Below, piece by piece: positions 16,344 through 23,596 of a DNA stretch of 64,000 bases. Numbering within the stretch: position 1 is the first letter of the stretch; each line of letters opens with the position of its first letter. Both the position numbers and the translations under genes were made by a program. Below the pieces are notes generated by a model, which saw only the letters and a list, made by a program, of their open reading frames with translations, searched no databases and was not told the origin of the DNA. The DNA is from a virus. Where the stretch lies: positions 89,131 through 153,130 of IMG/VR virus record IMGVR_UViG_3300032092_000004; one strand, given 5' to 3'.

Positions 16344-16530
16344 TAAGACAGGATCTTGTGATTCCTACTTCGGATTCTTCAAAACCAAAGAAGATGCTGA
16401 ACACGAGGTATCTGTACAGGCAAAACGACTCAAAGAAGATTTGGGAATGATGGATATTGACATCCGATCAGACCGAGCGTTATACAATGGTAAATTAGTA
16501 ATAGTAATTCATTCATATGTATTGAGATGA
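16309..16530 (+). CDS. Unknown small protein, paralogue of the gene at 19389
   Basis: 73 residues: IIYGVCDKTGSCDSYFGFFKTKEDAEHEV...VIHSYVLR. The 19389 gene has LIYGVYDRTRGVGGCDDYFGYFKKESDARTEM...IIHPILVR, so the two are clear paralogues. A compact alpha/beta protein; no known family recognised. It overlaps the Cys/His gene by 35 bases and the next start by 4. Confidence 0.55.
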   Translation: MDQREIIYGVCDKTGSCDSYFGFFKTKEDAEHEVSVQAKRLKEDLGMMDIDIRSDRALYNGKLVIVIHSYVLR

Positions 16531-16889
16531 AAAAAATAGAGACAAAATTTGGAACCTATATGGAAAGAGAAGATGACCCTACAAAATTGACTGGTGATAA
16601 AATCAAGGTCTTTGTAGAAAGATTAAAAAAACTTGGAATTGAAATTAAACTTAAGGGTAATTTCCCTTGGGTTTATATTGATGAAATCTGTGGTATTAAA
16701 GTGAATGAGAGGTTATATGGTAATCACGGTTTTACTTTGATATTCTTACCGGGTAGGATCGATAGTCCACCATCTGATTTTACGGATATTACTGAGACTT
16801 TCAAACTAATACGAAAGTATAGTAGAAAAGCTTTGTTGATTCAGATGATGAAAGACGATGAAAAAGATGGTATGTATGATGTTGAATGA
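16527..16889 (+). CDS. Unknown phage protein, 120 aa
   Basis: Not assigned. The pattern FPWVYIDEICGIKVNERLYGNHGFTLIFLP followed, after DFTDI, by ETFKLIRKY is reminiscent of a conserved hypothetical family seen in large phages. No catalytic motif. Overlaps its neighbours on both sides, so it lies in the 15.9-17.3 kb operon. Confidence 0.5.
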   Translation: MKKIETKFGTYMEREDDPTKLTGDKIKVFVERLKKLGIEIKLKGNFPWVYIDEICGIKVNERLYGNHGFTLIFLPGRIDSPPSDFTDITETFKLIRKYSRKALLIQMMKDDEKDGMYDVE

Positions 16890-17265
16890 GTTAAGGGTAG
16901 GTAGTATTGTGACCCACCCACTTTTTGAAACTCCAACTAATGTTAAGGCGATTGCATTTAACGGACTTTATATTGGAACCAAAGATGGTTTACCACTACA
17001 TATTGACGACTTTAACCCCGTTAAAATAACTGATGAGGTTTTGGAGTTACTTCATTTTGTTAAGATGAAAGACACGGCACTTGGTATTGGTGAGTTTGAT
17101 TGGTGGGAAACAGATGATATATCACTTACACACATACATAAAGGTTTATACGGCATCGAAGGATTAAGTGGTATTAAACCGATGAAATATGTTCACGAAT
17201 TACAAAATGCGTATTTTGTGATAACAGGAAAAGAATTGAATACAGAAAAATTATTATATTTGTAA
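16876..17265 (+). CDS. Unknown phage protein, 129 aa
   Basis: The start is one of several close ATG codons (16858, 16876, 16879); 16876 overlaps the upstream stop only slightly. Sequence opens LRVGSIVTHPLFETPTNVKAI and ends MKYVHELQNAYFVITGKEL, an ending I associate with small hypothetical proteins of Bacteroidota phages. Beta-rich N-terminus. Function unknown. Confidence 0.5.
   Translation: MMLNELRVGSIVTHPLFETPTNVKAIAFNGLYIGTKDGLPLHIDDFNPVKITDEVLELLHFVKMKDTALGIGEFDWWETDDISLTHIHKGLYGIEGLSGIKPMKYVHELQNAYFVITGKELNTEKLLYL
17255..17262 (+). promoter_or_regulatory. Bacteroidota-type promoter (-7 TATATTTG), 5 bases before ATG
   Basis: TATATTTG overlaps the end of the upstream gene; TTG at 17236-17238 may serve as -33. 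Followed by TAAAA and ATG. Confidence 0.6.
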
Positions 17266-17267
17266 AA

Positions 17268-17678
17268 ATGGAAAAAGCAAGAATTTATTTAGATGATGTA
17301 AGAACACCTGTTGATCCAAGTTGGACAGTAGTTCGTTCTTATGACGAGTTTGTAAGTAAGGTAAAAGAGATTGGTTTAGAAAATATTGAACTAATTTCTT
17401 TGGACCACGATTTGGGTGATAGTGCAATGAAAGAATGGTTACATGGTGTTGTTAGAAACTATGAAATCAACTATGATAACATCACCGAAAAGACTGGTAT
17501 GGATTGTGCCAAGTGGTTGGTTAATCAGTGGATGGATGGTAAACCACTTGTTGATGTTGTAGTACATTCACACAATGCTATTGGTGCGGGTAATATGATG
17601 GGATATATTAACAATTATCGACACATCAACAAATTACCACAAAATTGTAACAGAGTATTTTGGGAACACACAATATAA
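17268..17678 (+). CDS. Cyclic-phosphate-processing receiver-like domain protein (cREC)
   Basis: 136 residues. RIYLDDVRTPVDPSW, VVRSYDEFVSKV, ELISLDHDLGDS, GMDCAKWLV and DVVVHSHNAIGAGNMMGYI form the signature I know as the receiver-like cREC domain, predicted to process cyclic phosphates at RNA ends in RNA repair systems. The conserved Asp residues (LDDVRTP, LDHDLGD) and His-Ser-His would form the active site. It lies just before an RNA ligase, supporting a role in repair of cleaved RNA (inference). Confidence 0.72.
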   Translation: MEKARIYLDDVRTPVDPSWTVVRSYDEFVSKVKEIGLENIELISLDHDLGDSAMKEWLHGVVRNYEINYDNITEKTGMDCAKWLVNQWMDGKPLVDVVVHSHNAIGAGNMMGYINNYRHINKLPQNCNRVFWEHTI

Positions 17679-17688
17679 AAAAATAGTT

Positions 17689-17952
17689 ATGGAATTAGAA
17701 AAATTTGAACAAGCAAAAAAAGTTAAAGAAAACCTTGATAGATTGGAAAGACAGAAGCGTAAATTGGAATCCGCTTTAGAATCTTGTTCTTTAAATGTGA
17801 CGATTGAATTTAAACCGTCAAAGGTATTTCTCTCAAGAAAAGATGAGGTTAGTGTTTATAGTAAAGACGCCATTAAAGAAATGATATCTAAAGAACTTGA
17901 CAGGTTGAATAGTGAAATAGAGTTAGTAAAAGAAGAATTTGAAAACGTATAA
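17689..17952 (+). CDS. Small coiled-coil protein, 87 aa
   Basis: Two helical, charged halves (LEKFEQAKKVKENLDRLERQ and KELDRLNSEIELVKEEFENV) flank a short beta-like stretch, so it probably forms a coiled coil. Located between the cREC-like protein and the RNA ligase with 3-10 base gaps, so co-transcribed. It could be an accessory subunit. No family recognised. Confidence 0.5.
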   Translation: MELEKFEQAKKVKENLDRLERQKRKLESALESCSLNVTIEFKPSKVFLSRKDEVSVYSKDAIKEMISKELDRLNSEIELVKEEFENV

Positions 17953-17955
17953 GAA

Positions 17956-19089
17956 ATGGAAAATTTAAATAGTGTATGTTATGTTGGTGTGATCGGTGAG
18001 ATTCGACCAATAGAAGGGGCAGATAACATAGAACTTGCAATGGTTGGTGGATGGCATGCCATTACCAAAAAAGGCGAATACAGTGTAGGTGATAAGGTTG
18101 TTGTTGCAACTACCGATGCGGTAATCCCTGTTGAGTTATCTGACTTGATGGGTGTGACTGGATACTTGAGAAAAGGTCAAAGAGTTAGAACTGTGAAATT
18201 ACGTGGAGTTTACTCTGAGTGCTTGTTAATACCATTCAAATACTTAGCGCCAAAATCTTTGGAGAACAATGTAAGTGAAGGTCACGATATGATGGGTATC
18301 TTGGGTGTTACCAAATACGAACCACCAGTTAAGATGGTTGAGATGAGTGTTGGAGGTAGAAAATTCAAATACCACCAAAACCCTAACTTCCATGTTTACC
18401 ACAAGTTCCCTAACTTGAAGAATGTGCCTGAGTTATTTACCGAGGAGGATAGAGTATCTATCACTCGTAAACTTCACGGAACCAATGCTCGTTACGGTAT
18501 AGTTAGAAAGAAAAAACTTTCTATCTTGGATCGTATCAAAAAATTCTTTGGAAACAAATGGGTTGAGTTTGATTATGTTTATGGATCTCATAATGTTGAA
18601 AAAGGATCTACTTCTCAAGGGTTCTACTCTACTGATGTTTGGAGAACCGCCGATGGGGACTACAACATCCAAGAAAAGTTGTGGAACTACGTAAAAAAAC
18701 ATTACACGCCTAAAATGTTAGGAAGTGGTATTGTTATCTATGGTGAGATCTACGGACACGGAATCCAAAAGAACTACGATTATGGTTTAACTGATATTCG
18801 TTTTGCGGGATTTGACGTTGAGGTTAATGGTGAATACTTACCGTTCTTTACTGAGAGAGGTATATTCGAAGAGTTAGATTTACCGAAGGTTGATGTGCTA
18901 TATACAGGTCCTTGGGAGAAAGAAACTCAAGATAGTTTTGTATTCAATAACTTTATAGAAGGAACTAAAGTTCCGCACGAAGGTATTGTTGTAAAATGCT
19001 TGAGTGGTGATCGTCACAAAGTAGCGAAGGTAATCAATCCTGATTACCTCATCTACGGAGAGAAGAATAATGTTGGTGACTCCCATTGA
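17956..19089 (+). CDS. RNA ligase with N-terminal OB-like domain (Rnl5/DRB0094-like)
   Basis: 377 residues. N-terminal module RPIEGADNIELAMVGGW...GDKVVVAT resembles the OB-fold placed before the ligase core in Deinococcus DRB0094-type ligases. Nucleotidyltransferase motif I is TRKLHGTNAR with the predicted AMP-accepting Lys172; later EGIVVK (motif IV) and KVINPDYL (motif V). It would seal 3'-OH/5'-phosphate RNA ends with ATP. Neighbouring cREC and kinase/phosphoesterase genes suggest a repair pathway, perhaps for tRNAs cut by host defence nucleases. Confidence 0.82.
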   Translation: MENLNSVCYVGVIGEIRPIEGADNIELAMVGGWHAITKKGEYSVGDKVVVATTDAVIPVELSDLMGVTGYLRKGQRVRTVKLRGVYSECLLIPFKYLAPKSLENNVSEGHDMMGILGVTKYEPPVKMVEMSVGGRKFKYHQNPNFHVYHKFPNLKNVPELFTEEDRVSITRKLHGTNARYGIVRKKKLSILDRIKKFFGNKWVEFDYVYGSHNVEKGSTSQGFYSTDVWRTADGDYNIQEKLWNYVKKHYTPKMLGSGIVIYGEIYGHGIQKNYDYGLTDIRFAGFDVEVNGEYLPFFTERGIFEELDLPKVDVLYTGPWEKETQDSFVFNNFIEGTKVPHEGIVVKCLSGDRHKVAKVINPDYLIYGEKNNVGDSH

Positions 19090-19106
19090 TGGAGTCACCT
19101 TTTTTT
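19075..19106 (+). terminator. Rho-independent terminator overlapping the RNA ligase stop
   Basis: GGTGACTCC / GGAGTCACC nine-base-pair stem followed by T7. The stem begins inside the last codons of the ligase gene. Confidence 0.88.
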
Positions 19107-19128
19107 ATTATTATTTAAAAAAAAAATT

Positions 19129-19389
19129 ATGGCAATATTTTGGACACAAGCAGAAGTAGATTTATCGGTTGATGAGATCTACGAAAATTTATCAGATCGT
19201 GAAGTTCTGAAGTTGGTTGATTTATTTGTTGAAGAAGGTTTGGTTATCTCAACTAACACAAGTAAAAATGAAAGTATGAGTTTTTTAGATGAAGAGTGGA
19301 AGAAGACACTATTGAATCTGATGAACAACAGACACAGGCTTTCAAATGAAGATGAAGAAACAATTAAGACACTCGCTAACAAACTATAA
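19129..19389 (+). CDS. Unknown small protein, 86 aa
   Basis: Not recognised. Begins MAIFWTQAEVDLSVDEIYENLSD, then REVLKLVDLFVEEGLV, a helical pattern like small phage proteins that sense or bind something through a helix bundle. The end overlaps the next gene by 1 base. Upstream is an A/T-rich stretch without a clear promoter. Confidence 0.5.
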   Translation: MAIFWTQAEVDLSVDEIYENLSDREVLKLVDLFVEEGLVISTNTSKNESMSFLDEEWKKTLLNLMNNRHRLSNEDEETIKTLANKL

Positions 19390-19634
19390 TGACAAAAGAA
19401 AACGACCTGATCTACGGGGTCTACGACAGAACAAGAGGAGTGGGTGGTTGTGACGACTACTTTGGGTACTTCAAAAAAGAATCAGACGCGAGAACAGAAA
19501 TGAAAGCTCAATTTGAACACTTAAAAACAAAAAACCCAAAAGAAACTCTGAAACTCCATAAAGATAGAGTTGTGAAAGTAAAAGATAAAACAGAAGAAAT
19601 ATTAATAATTATACACCCAATTTTAGTAAGATGA
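19389..19634 (+). CDS. Unknown small protein, paralogue of the gene at 16309
   Basis: 81 residues; shares LIYGVYDRT...GCDDYFGYFKKESDA and a C-terminal ILIIIHPILVR with the protein at 16309. The duplicated copies sit 3 kb apart on either side of the RNA ligase. Overlaps the AAA+ start by 4 bases. Function unknown. Confidence 0.55.
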   Translation: MTKENDLIYGVYDRTRGVGGCDDYFGYFKKESDARTEMKAQFEHLKTKNPKETLKLHKDRVVKVKDKTEEILIIIHPILVR

Positions 19635-20620
19635 GAGAGGACCAAATTCAAGACTACATCCAAGAGTTAAAGATGATTGAAGAAATGGAAAATATTAGAA
19701 TACCAAACGATTATATTGAAACAACTAGTTATGATGATGACAAGATTGTAACTAATTCACCAACATGTTGGGGAACATTACAAGATGAAGAGTTTGTACC
19801 AGCATTTAAATCAGTTCCTAAAGTACCATCCGGTATTTATGAAATTGTTTGGAACAGACAATTAAATCAACACACATTAAAAAAACAACCATTCAAGACA
19901 GATGAGTTGTATCAGTTACCTTCTTATGAAATTATAGATATCCTTAAAGACATTCAAAATTTTTGGGATCGTAAAGACAAGTATAAAGAATATAGTTTTG
20001 TTCACAAAAGAGGTATTTTAATGTATGGTGAACCAGGTTGTGGTAAGTCAGGTATTATTCAGTTAATCTCAAAACAATTAATTGAAAATGATGGTATTAT
20101 CATTAACATTAAAGATCAAGAAGATATTGATTACTTCATGGATTTTATTGCGACATTCAGAAAGATTGAACCAGATCGACCATTGATTGTTTTATTAGAA
20201 GACATAGACTCAATTGCCGGTGAGAATAGCCACTCAACAAGTAGATTGTTAAACATCTTAGATGGTGTAAAACAGATTGAAGATGTGGTGTATATTGCAA
20301 CAACCAACTATCCTGAAAAACTACAAGATCGTATTACTAACAGACCATCTCGTTTCGATAGAAGATACAAAGTTGAATTACCAAACGATGAGATTCGTGA
20401 AGCATATATTCGTCACAAATTAACAGACGAAGATATAAAAAATGTTGATGTCCAAGAATGGGTAAAAAGAACAGACGGAATGTCACTTTCACACTTGAAA
20501 GAAGTTGTAATTTCAACTATAGTTATGGGAAGAGAATTTGAGGAAGTGATGGATAACCTCGAAGGATTAAAGAAAGCACCATCAATTAAAGGATCAGGAA
20601 AAGTAGGATTTGGACGATGA
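19631..20620 (+). CDS. AAA+ ATPase
   Basis: 329 residues. Walker A GEPGCGKS at residues 133-140, Walker B LIVLLEDIDS, sensor 1 IATTNYPE, and an arginine-finger-like RPSRFDRR. The overall order is like BCS1/FtsH-type AAA modules. A 130-residue N-terminal region of unknown fold may bind the substrate. Hydrolyses ATP to remodel a protein or complex; the target cannot be named. Overlaps the next membrane protein gene by 4 bases. Confidence 0.85.
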   Translation: MREDQIQDYIQELKMIEEMENIRIPNDYIETTSYDDDKIVTNSPTCWGTLQDEEFVPAFKSVPKVPSGIYEIVWNRQLNQHTLKKQPFKTDELYQLPSYEIIDILKDIQNFWDRKDKYKEYSFVHKRGILMYGEPGCGKSGIIQLISKQLIENDGIIINIKDQEDIDYFMDFIATFRKIEPDRPLIVLLEDIDSIAGENSHSTSRLLNILDGVKQIEDVVYIATTNYPEKLQDRITNRPSRFDRRYKVELPNDEIREAYIRHKLTDEDIKNVDVQEWVKRTDGMSLSHLKEVVISTIVMGREFEEVMDNLEGLKKAPSIKGSGKVGFGR

Positions 20621-20769
20621 AAAAAGGAATTTATTATGTGCCATTATTTTTAATTTTGTTATTCGTAATGGGAGGAACATTTTATGTTGAGGATCGATTA
20701 GGATTTGCAATGTCTACATTATCATTGTTATTATTAGGTGAAGTTTATTATTTAAGATTTTTAAAATGA
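20617..20769 (+). CDS. Two-helix membrane protein, 50 aa
   Basis: MKKGIYYVPLFLILLFVMGG gives one membrane helix and GFAMSTLSLLLLGEVYYL a second. Starts in an ATGA overlap with the AAA+ gene and ends in an ATGA overlap with the lipoprotein below, so all three are translationally coupled. Role unknown. Confidence 0.55.
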   Translation: MKKGIYYVPLFLILLFVMGGTFYVEDRLGFAMSTLSLLLLGEVYYLRFLK

Positions 20770-20933
20770 AGAATTTTAGTTTAATTATTGGATTGATATT
20801 ATTATCAAGTTGTAAAACATCAAAAAGTAACTGTGATGCATACTCATCATACGAGATAAAAGTAGAACACTGCCATATTGAGGAAGAAAATTATTGTTAT
20901 TATACAGTTGATACAATTCGCTTGACCAAGTAA
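20766..20933 (+). CDS. Small predicted lipoprotein, 55 aa
   Basis: Signal peptide MKNFSLIIGLILLSSC with a lipobox ending at Cys16. The mature part (about 40 residues) carries four more Cys residues (NCDAY, EHCHIEEENYC), so it may be disulfide-bonded outside the cytoplasm. Short phage lipoproteins commonly act in superinfection exclusion; that is inference only. Confidence 0.55.
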   Translation: MKNFSLIIGLILLSSCKTSKSNCDAYSSYEIKVEHCHIEEENYCYYTVDTIRLTK

Positions 20934-20969
20934 AAAAGATTACTTATACTTTCAAAACAAAAATAAAAC

Positions 20970-21404
20970 ATGACAATTAAACAGGCACTTAAACAGAAAA
21001 ACAAACTGGTTAAAAACATTGCTGAGAACACGAAGTTGATGCAACAACACAACTCAGTTGAGGTTGGTAACCAAAGACCATACAGCACGGTGGTGTTGTA
21101 TAAAGAAATCCAAAAAGACACCAAAGAATTGGCGTCTTTGAAGGCAAAAATCCACATCGCAAACGCAGAGGTGATGGAAGACATCTTTTGGATGTCAGAA
21201 ATGAAATCCACAATTGCGGCCCTAAAGAAAATGGACTGTACTGAAGGAAAATCAAATCGTGACCGTTACCGAATGGAAAGTGAAGTGGTTTTAACTTCTG
21301 AAATCTCTTTAGTGAATAGAAATCAAGAGATCAAATTGTTGGAATCAAAAATTGAAGAAATTCAAGATAAGTTGGACACCTTCAACGTAACCACTGAAAT
21401 TTAA
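20970..21404 (+). CDS. Coiled-coil protein, 144 aa (DIP1984-like pattern)
   Basis: Starts MTIKQALKQKNKLVKNIAEN, later LKAKIHIANAEV and MSEMKSTIAALKKM, and a C-terminal helix IKLLESKIEEIQDKLD. Long helices with a short loop suggest an antiparallel coiled coil. The layout recalls DIP1984/septicolysin-like small helical proteins, but I am not sure. No signal peptide. Confidence 0.55.
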   Translation: MTIKQALKQKNKLVKNIAENTKLMQQHNSVEVGNQRPYSTVVLYKEIQKDTKELASLKAKIHIANAEVMEDIFWMSEMKSTIAALKKMDCTEGKSNRDRYRMESEVVLTSEISLVNRNQEIKLLESKIEEIQDKLDTFNVTTEI

Positions 21405-21584
21405 TATGGTTTGTAGATAGGGTTAAAAAGTTATGGTTGTTCTACACTTAGTATCCGACTGGATGGATAATTGATGAAGATAACGAACTGACATTAAACG
21501 AAATTTCAAATATTCAAAAGTCATTTGATTAAAACTTAAAACTCTCTTTTGAACCTATTTTCGACTCTTGAAACAAATCATATG

Positions 21585-21667
21585 AACCCCTATCCTTGTG
21601 GTGGGGGTTTTTAAAAGACCCCATCCTTAGTGGTGGGCTTTTAGGACCGTTATCCGTTAGGGTAACG
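21585..21667 (+). ncRNA. Array of three similar hairpins, possible structured RNA
   Basis: Hairpins at 21585-21609, 21620-21637 and 21648-21667. Each has an A-U-CC strand, a 4-5 base loop (TTGT, TTAGT or GTTA) and a GG strand, on different outer stems (CCCC/GGGG, CCC/GGG, CGTT/AACG). Shared apex with changing outer stem suggests structure is conserved rather than sequence. It ends at a strong terminator. Confidence 0.4.
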
Positions 21668-21671
21668 ATTT

Positions 21672-21699
21672 AAAGGGGGAATTCGCTACTCCCCCTTTT
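21672..21699 (+). terminator. Rho-independent terminator
   Basis: AAAGGGGGA / TCCCCCTTT nine-base-pair stem with a 9-base loop and a T run, closing the hairpin array. Confidence 0.85.
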
Positions 21700-21746
21700 C
21701 TATTTGGCATATACCATTATCATTTGTATATGTGGGGAATTTTATT

Positions 21747-21754
21747 TATATTTG
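21747..21754 (+). promoter_or_regulatory. Bacteroidota-type promoter (TTTG-N20-TATATTTG)
   Basis: TTTG at 21723-21726, 20 bases, TATATTTG: the best two-element match in the window. The start codon is 46 bases downstream, so this transcript has a leader. Confidence 0.75.
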
Positions 21755-21800
21755 TGGTAATTATGTTGGCTATTTTTAAAAAAAATCAAAAACTCAAACG

Positions 21801-22388
21801 ATGAAAGTTTTATTTTTAGATAATGATGGTGTAATCTGTCTCTCAAATAATTGGGGTGGAAGAACAAAAAAATGGGCTAAATACCGAAGTGAATATCCTG
21901 ACAGTAGTAAAGAAAAAAAAGAGGCTCCTGTTGATTATCGCTTTGATGATTTTGATAAAAAGGCTGTTAAGGTATTAAATGAGATCGTCGAAGAAACAGG
22001 ATGTGAGATTGTTGTTAGCTCTGATTGGAAATTACACGCGACACTTGAAGAACTTGGTGATTACTACGAAAGTCAAGGAATTATCAAACGACCAATCGCG
22101 TTAACACCAAACATTCAGAATTGTACCGCTCATAGCGATTTATTTATATGGTCACCACAATGGGAGTTAGAACAAACACGAACTCTTGAGATTAGACAAT
22201 ACTTACACGATCATCCTGAAGTTACTCATTGGGTTTCAGTTGATGATTTGAACATGGGTAAGAATGGTGAACCTTGGAAAGACGCTTGGGCAATTGATAA
22301 TTTTGTTTTAACACCTAAATCAAATGAGGGTATCAAACAAAGTGGAGTAAAAGAAAAAATTATTAAATTTTTAAATGATGGTGAATAA
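21801..22388 (+). CDS. HAD-family phosphatase-like protein (SAK/RNA-repair-like)
   Basis: 195 residues. Motif I is FLDNDGV at residues 5-11 (second Asp replaced in the common DxD by D-N-D), motif II region IVVSSDWK, and a C-terminal acidic motif SVDDLN. The layout fits the HAD families linked to phage polynucleotide and RNA repair. It would hydrolyse a phosphate ester such as a 3'-phosphate end. Start overlaps nothing; a leader of 46 bases precedes it. Confidence 0.72.
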   Translation: MKVLFLDNDGVICLSNNWGGRTKKWAKYRSEYPDSSKEKKEAPVDYRFDDFDKKAVKVLNEIVEETGCEIVVSSDWKLHATLEELGDYYESQGIIKRPIALTPNIQNCTAHSDLFIWSPQWELEQTRTLEIRQYLHDHPEVTHWVSVDDLNMGKNGEPWKDAWAIDNFVLTPKSNEGIKQSGVKEKIIKFLNDGE

Positions 22389-22608
22389 AAAAATAAATGA
22401 GAAAGAATTATGGTGTGAGTACAGCAATATGCCATCACCTATTGCTTATGCTCAATGTGCTGACTACGATAGTATGGGTAATCACGGAAGATTTCCAAAA
22501 ATAAAAGATGAAAAAATAACTATCTTGAAAAGACTAATACAGAAATTAGCTCTTTGGGTATCATATAAATTACCTAAGAGAAAAAGAAAAAGTATATGGG
22601 ATCTATGA
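22375..22608 (+). CDS. Unknown small protein, 77 aa
   Basis: Not recognised. N-terminal Lys/Glu stretch, then MPSPIAYAQCADYDSMGNHGRFP and a basic C-terminus (KLPKRKRKSIWDL) that could bind nucleic acid. Overlaps the HAD gene by 14 bases and the next gene by 4. Confidence 0.45.
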   Translation: MMVNKKINEKELWCEYSNMPSPIAYAQCADYDSMGNHGRFPKIKDEKITILKRLIQKLALWVSYKLPKRKRKSIWDL

Positions 22609-22916
22609 AGAACATAAAACAAATATTTAAGACTAATACCCATCTGATGGATCATCCTGAAGTTCAGGAATTGATCGATTATTGTGTTGAGTTAGAAGGT
22701 CAAGTTGTTGAAAAAAAAATTGATGATACTTATAGTAAAGAAGAGATTTATCTTCAGATGCTTAAGGACATCTATGATAGTTGTGATAAAACTTTGACTG
22801 ATGATCAGCTGTCAGAAAGGTTTAAGGAGACACCAAGAGTGGACTTCAAGCAAGCTGTGATAAATCTAAAAAAATATATGGGAGCCGTATCACAAATGTA
22901 CGGGTTTATGTTATGA
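22605..22916 (+). CDS. Unknown helical protein, 103 aa
   Basis: Not recognised. Predominantly helical and acidic (LIDYCVELEGQVVEKKI, YSKEEIYLQMLKDIYDSC). The ATG at 22605 gives an ATGA overlap with the previous stop; an ATG 9 bases upstream is also possible. Overlaps the next gene by 4 bases. Confidence 0.5.
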   Translation: MKNIKQIFKTNTHLMDHPEVQELIDYCVELEGQVVEKKIDDTYSKEEIYLQMLKDIYDSCDKTLTDDQLSERFKETPRVDFKQAVINLKKYMGAVSQMYGFML

Positions 22917-23230
22917 GTGAAAATACAAAACAAACAGTTAAATTAATTATGGTTGAGGAAAGACCATATGTTGTGTCCTTAGACAAAGTAGAAATTGGTG
23001 ATAAAGTTATTGTTACGGTGAACGGTCAATACCCATCGATTGTTGAATGTGAAAACCAAACAGTTCTCACATTGTTAACTGATTCTAAACTATCATTAAC
23101 CAAGGCTTTCAAAATCTTTATGGAACCTGAGAACATTAAATTCCAACCAGACCAAATTGAAAAGATTTTGGAAAATGATGGATTGATGGAGGTTGAGTTT
23201 GATAATGGCGTGTATAAGTATAGTTTATGA
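22913..23230 (+). CDS. Unknown protein, 105 aa
   Basis: Not recognised. Beta-rich N-terminal half (VKLIMVEERPYVVSLDKVEIG, DKVIVTVNG) and a helical C-terminus. No signal peptide or known motif. Last gene of a run from the HAD protein. Confidence 0.5.
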   Translation: MSENTKQTVKLIMVEERPYVVSLDKVEIGDKVIVTVNGQYPSIVECENQTVLTLLTDSKLSLTKAFKIFMEPENIKFQPDQIEKILENDGLMEVEFDNGVYKYSL

Positions 23231-23317
23231 TATTTACAACACAAACCAAATAAGCGTTACTTCAAATCATACTTTATGTTTTAATTTGAAGGACAAATAA
23301 AATTTAAATTTTTAAAG

Positions 23318-23539
23318 ATGAAAACACTTGATTTACATGGAGTTAAACATGCAGATGTTCCAAAATTGATGGATCAATTTTTATGGGAACAGATGAATAA
23401 AAAAACTATAGAAGTTGAGATCATTACAGGATTGAGTACGACCATGAGAGAAATTGTAATAAAAAATTTAAAAGATTATGATTTTATTTACAACGATGGG
23501 TGGAACAATCCTGGTAAGGTATTGGTTAAATTAACATAA
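23318..23539 (+). CDS. Smr (MutS-related) domain protein
   Basis: 73 residues, essentially one Smr domain: LDLHGVKHADV (the LDxHG motif), then EIITGLSTTMREIVIKNL (the TGxG-like motif is TGLST) and a C-terminal NPGKVLVKL strand. Stand-alone Smr domains are DNA- or RNA-nicking endonucleases or ligand binders in known proteins. It is followed by a strong terminator. Confidence 0.75.
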   Translation: MKTLDLHGVKHADVPKLMDQFLWEQMNKKTIEVEIITGLSTTMREIVIKNLKDYDFIYNDGWNNPGKVLVKLT

Positions 23540-23554
23540 TAAAAAAAGTTGAAT

Positions 23555-23583
23555 CCCCCGGTTGAATAAGTCGGGGGTTTTTT
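23555..23583 (+). terminator. Rho-independent terminator
   Basis: CCCCCG / CGGGGG stem with an 11-base loop and a T6 run after the Smr gene. Confidence 0.85.
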
Positions 23584-23584
23584 G

Positions 23585-23592
23585 TATCTTTA
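23585..23592 (+). promoter_or_regulatory. Promoter-like TATCTTTA, 4 bases before ATG
   Basis: One mismatch from TAnnTTTG; TTG at 23562-23564 is 20 bases upstream. The start codon follows after CTTT, the same geometry as the other leaderless-type promoters. The terminator T run overlaps this region. Confidence 0.5.
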
Positions 23593-23596
23593 CTTT

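Larger units (their letters stand above)
21405..21800 (+). other. 396-base stretch without a clear gene
   Basis: From 21440 to 21532 a frame reads GWIIDEDNELTLNEISNIQKSFD and ends at a stop but has no start codon, which looks like a decayed gene end. From 21585 to 21699 there are four hairpins in a row, the first and last with T tracts. From 21723 to 21754 lies a good TTTG-N20-TATATTTG promoter, followed by a 46-base leader for the HAD gene. No tRNA fold was found. Confidence 0.6.

Noticed and set aside
21440-21535. A functional small gene in the 21.4 kb gap
   Set aside because: The only reasonable frame has no start codon and an in-frame stop upstream.
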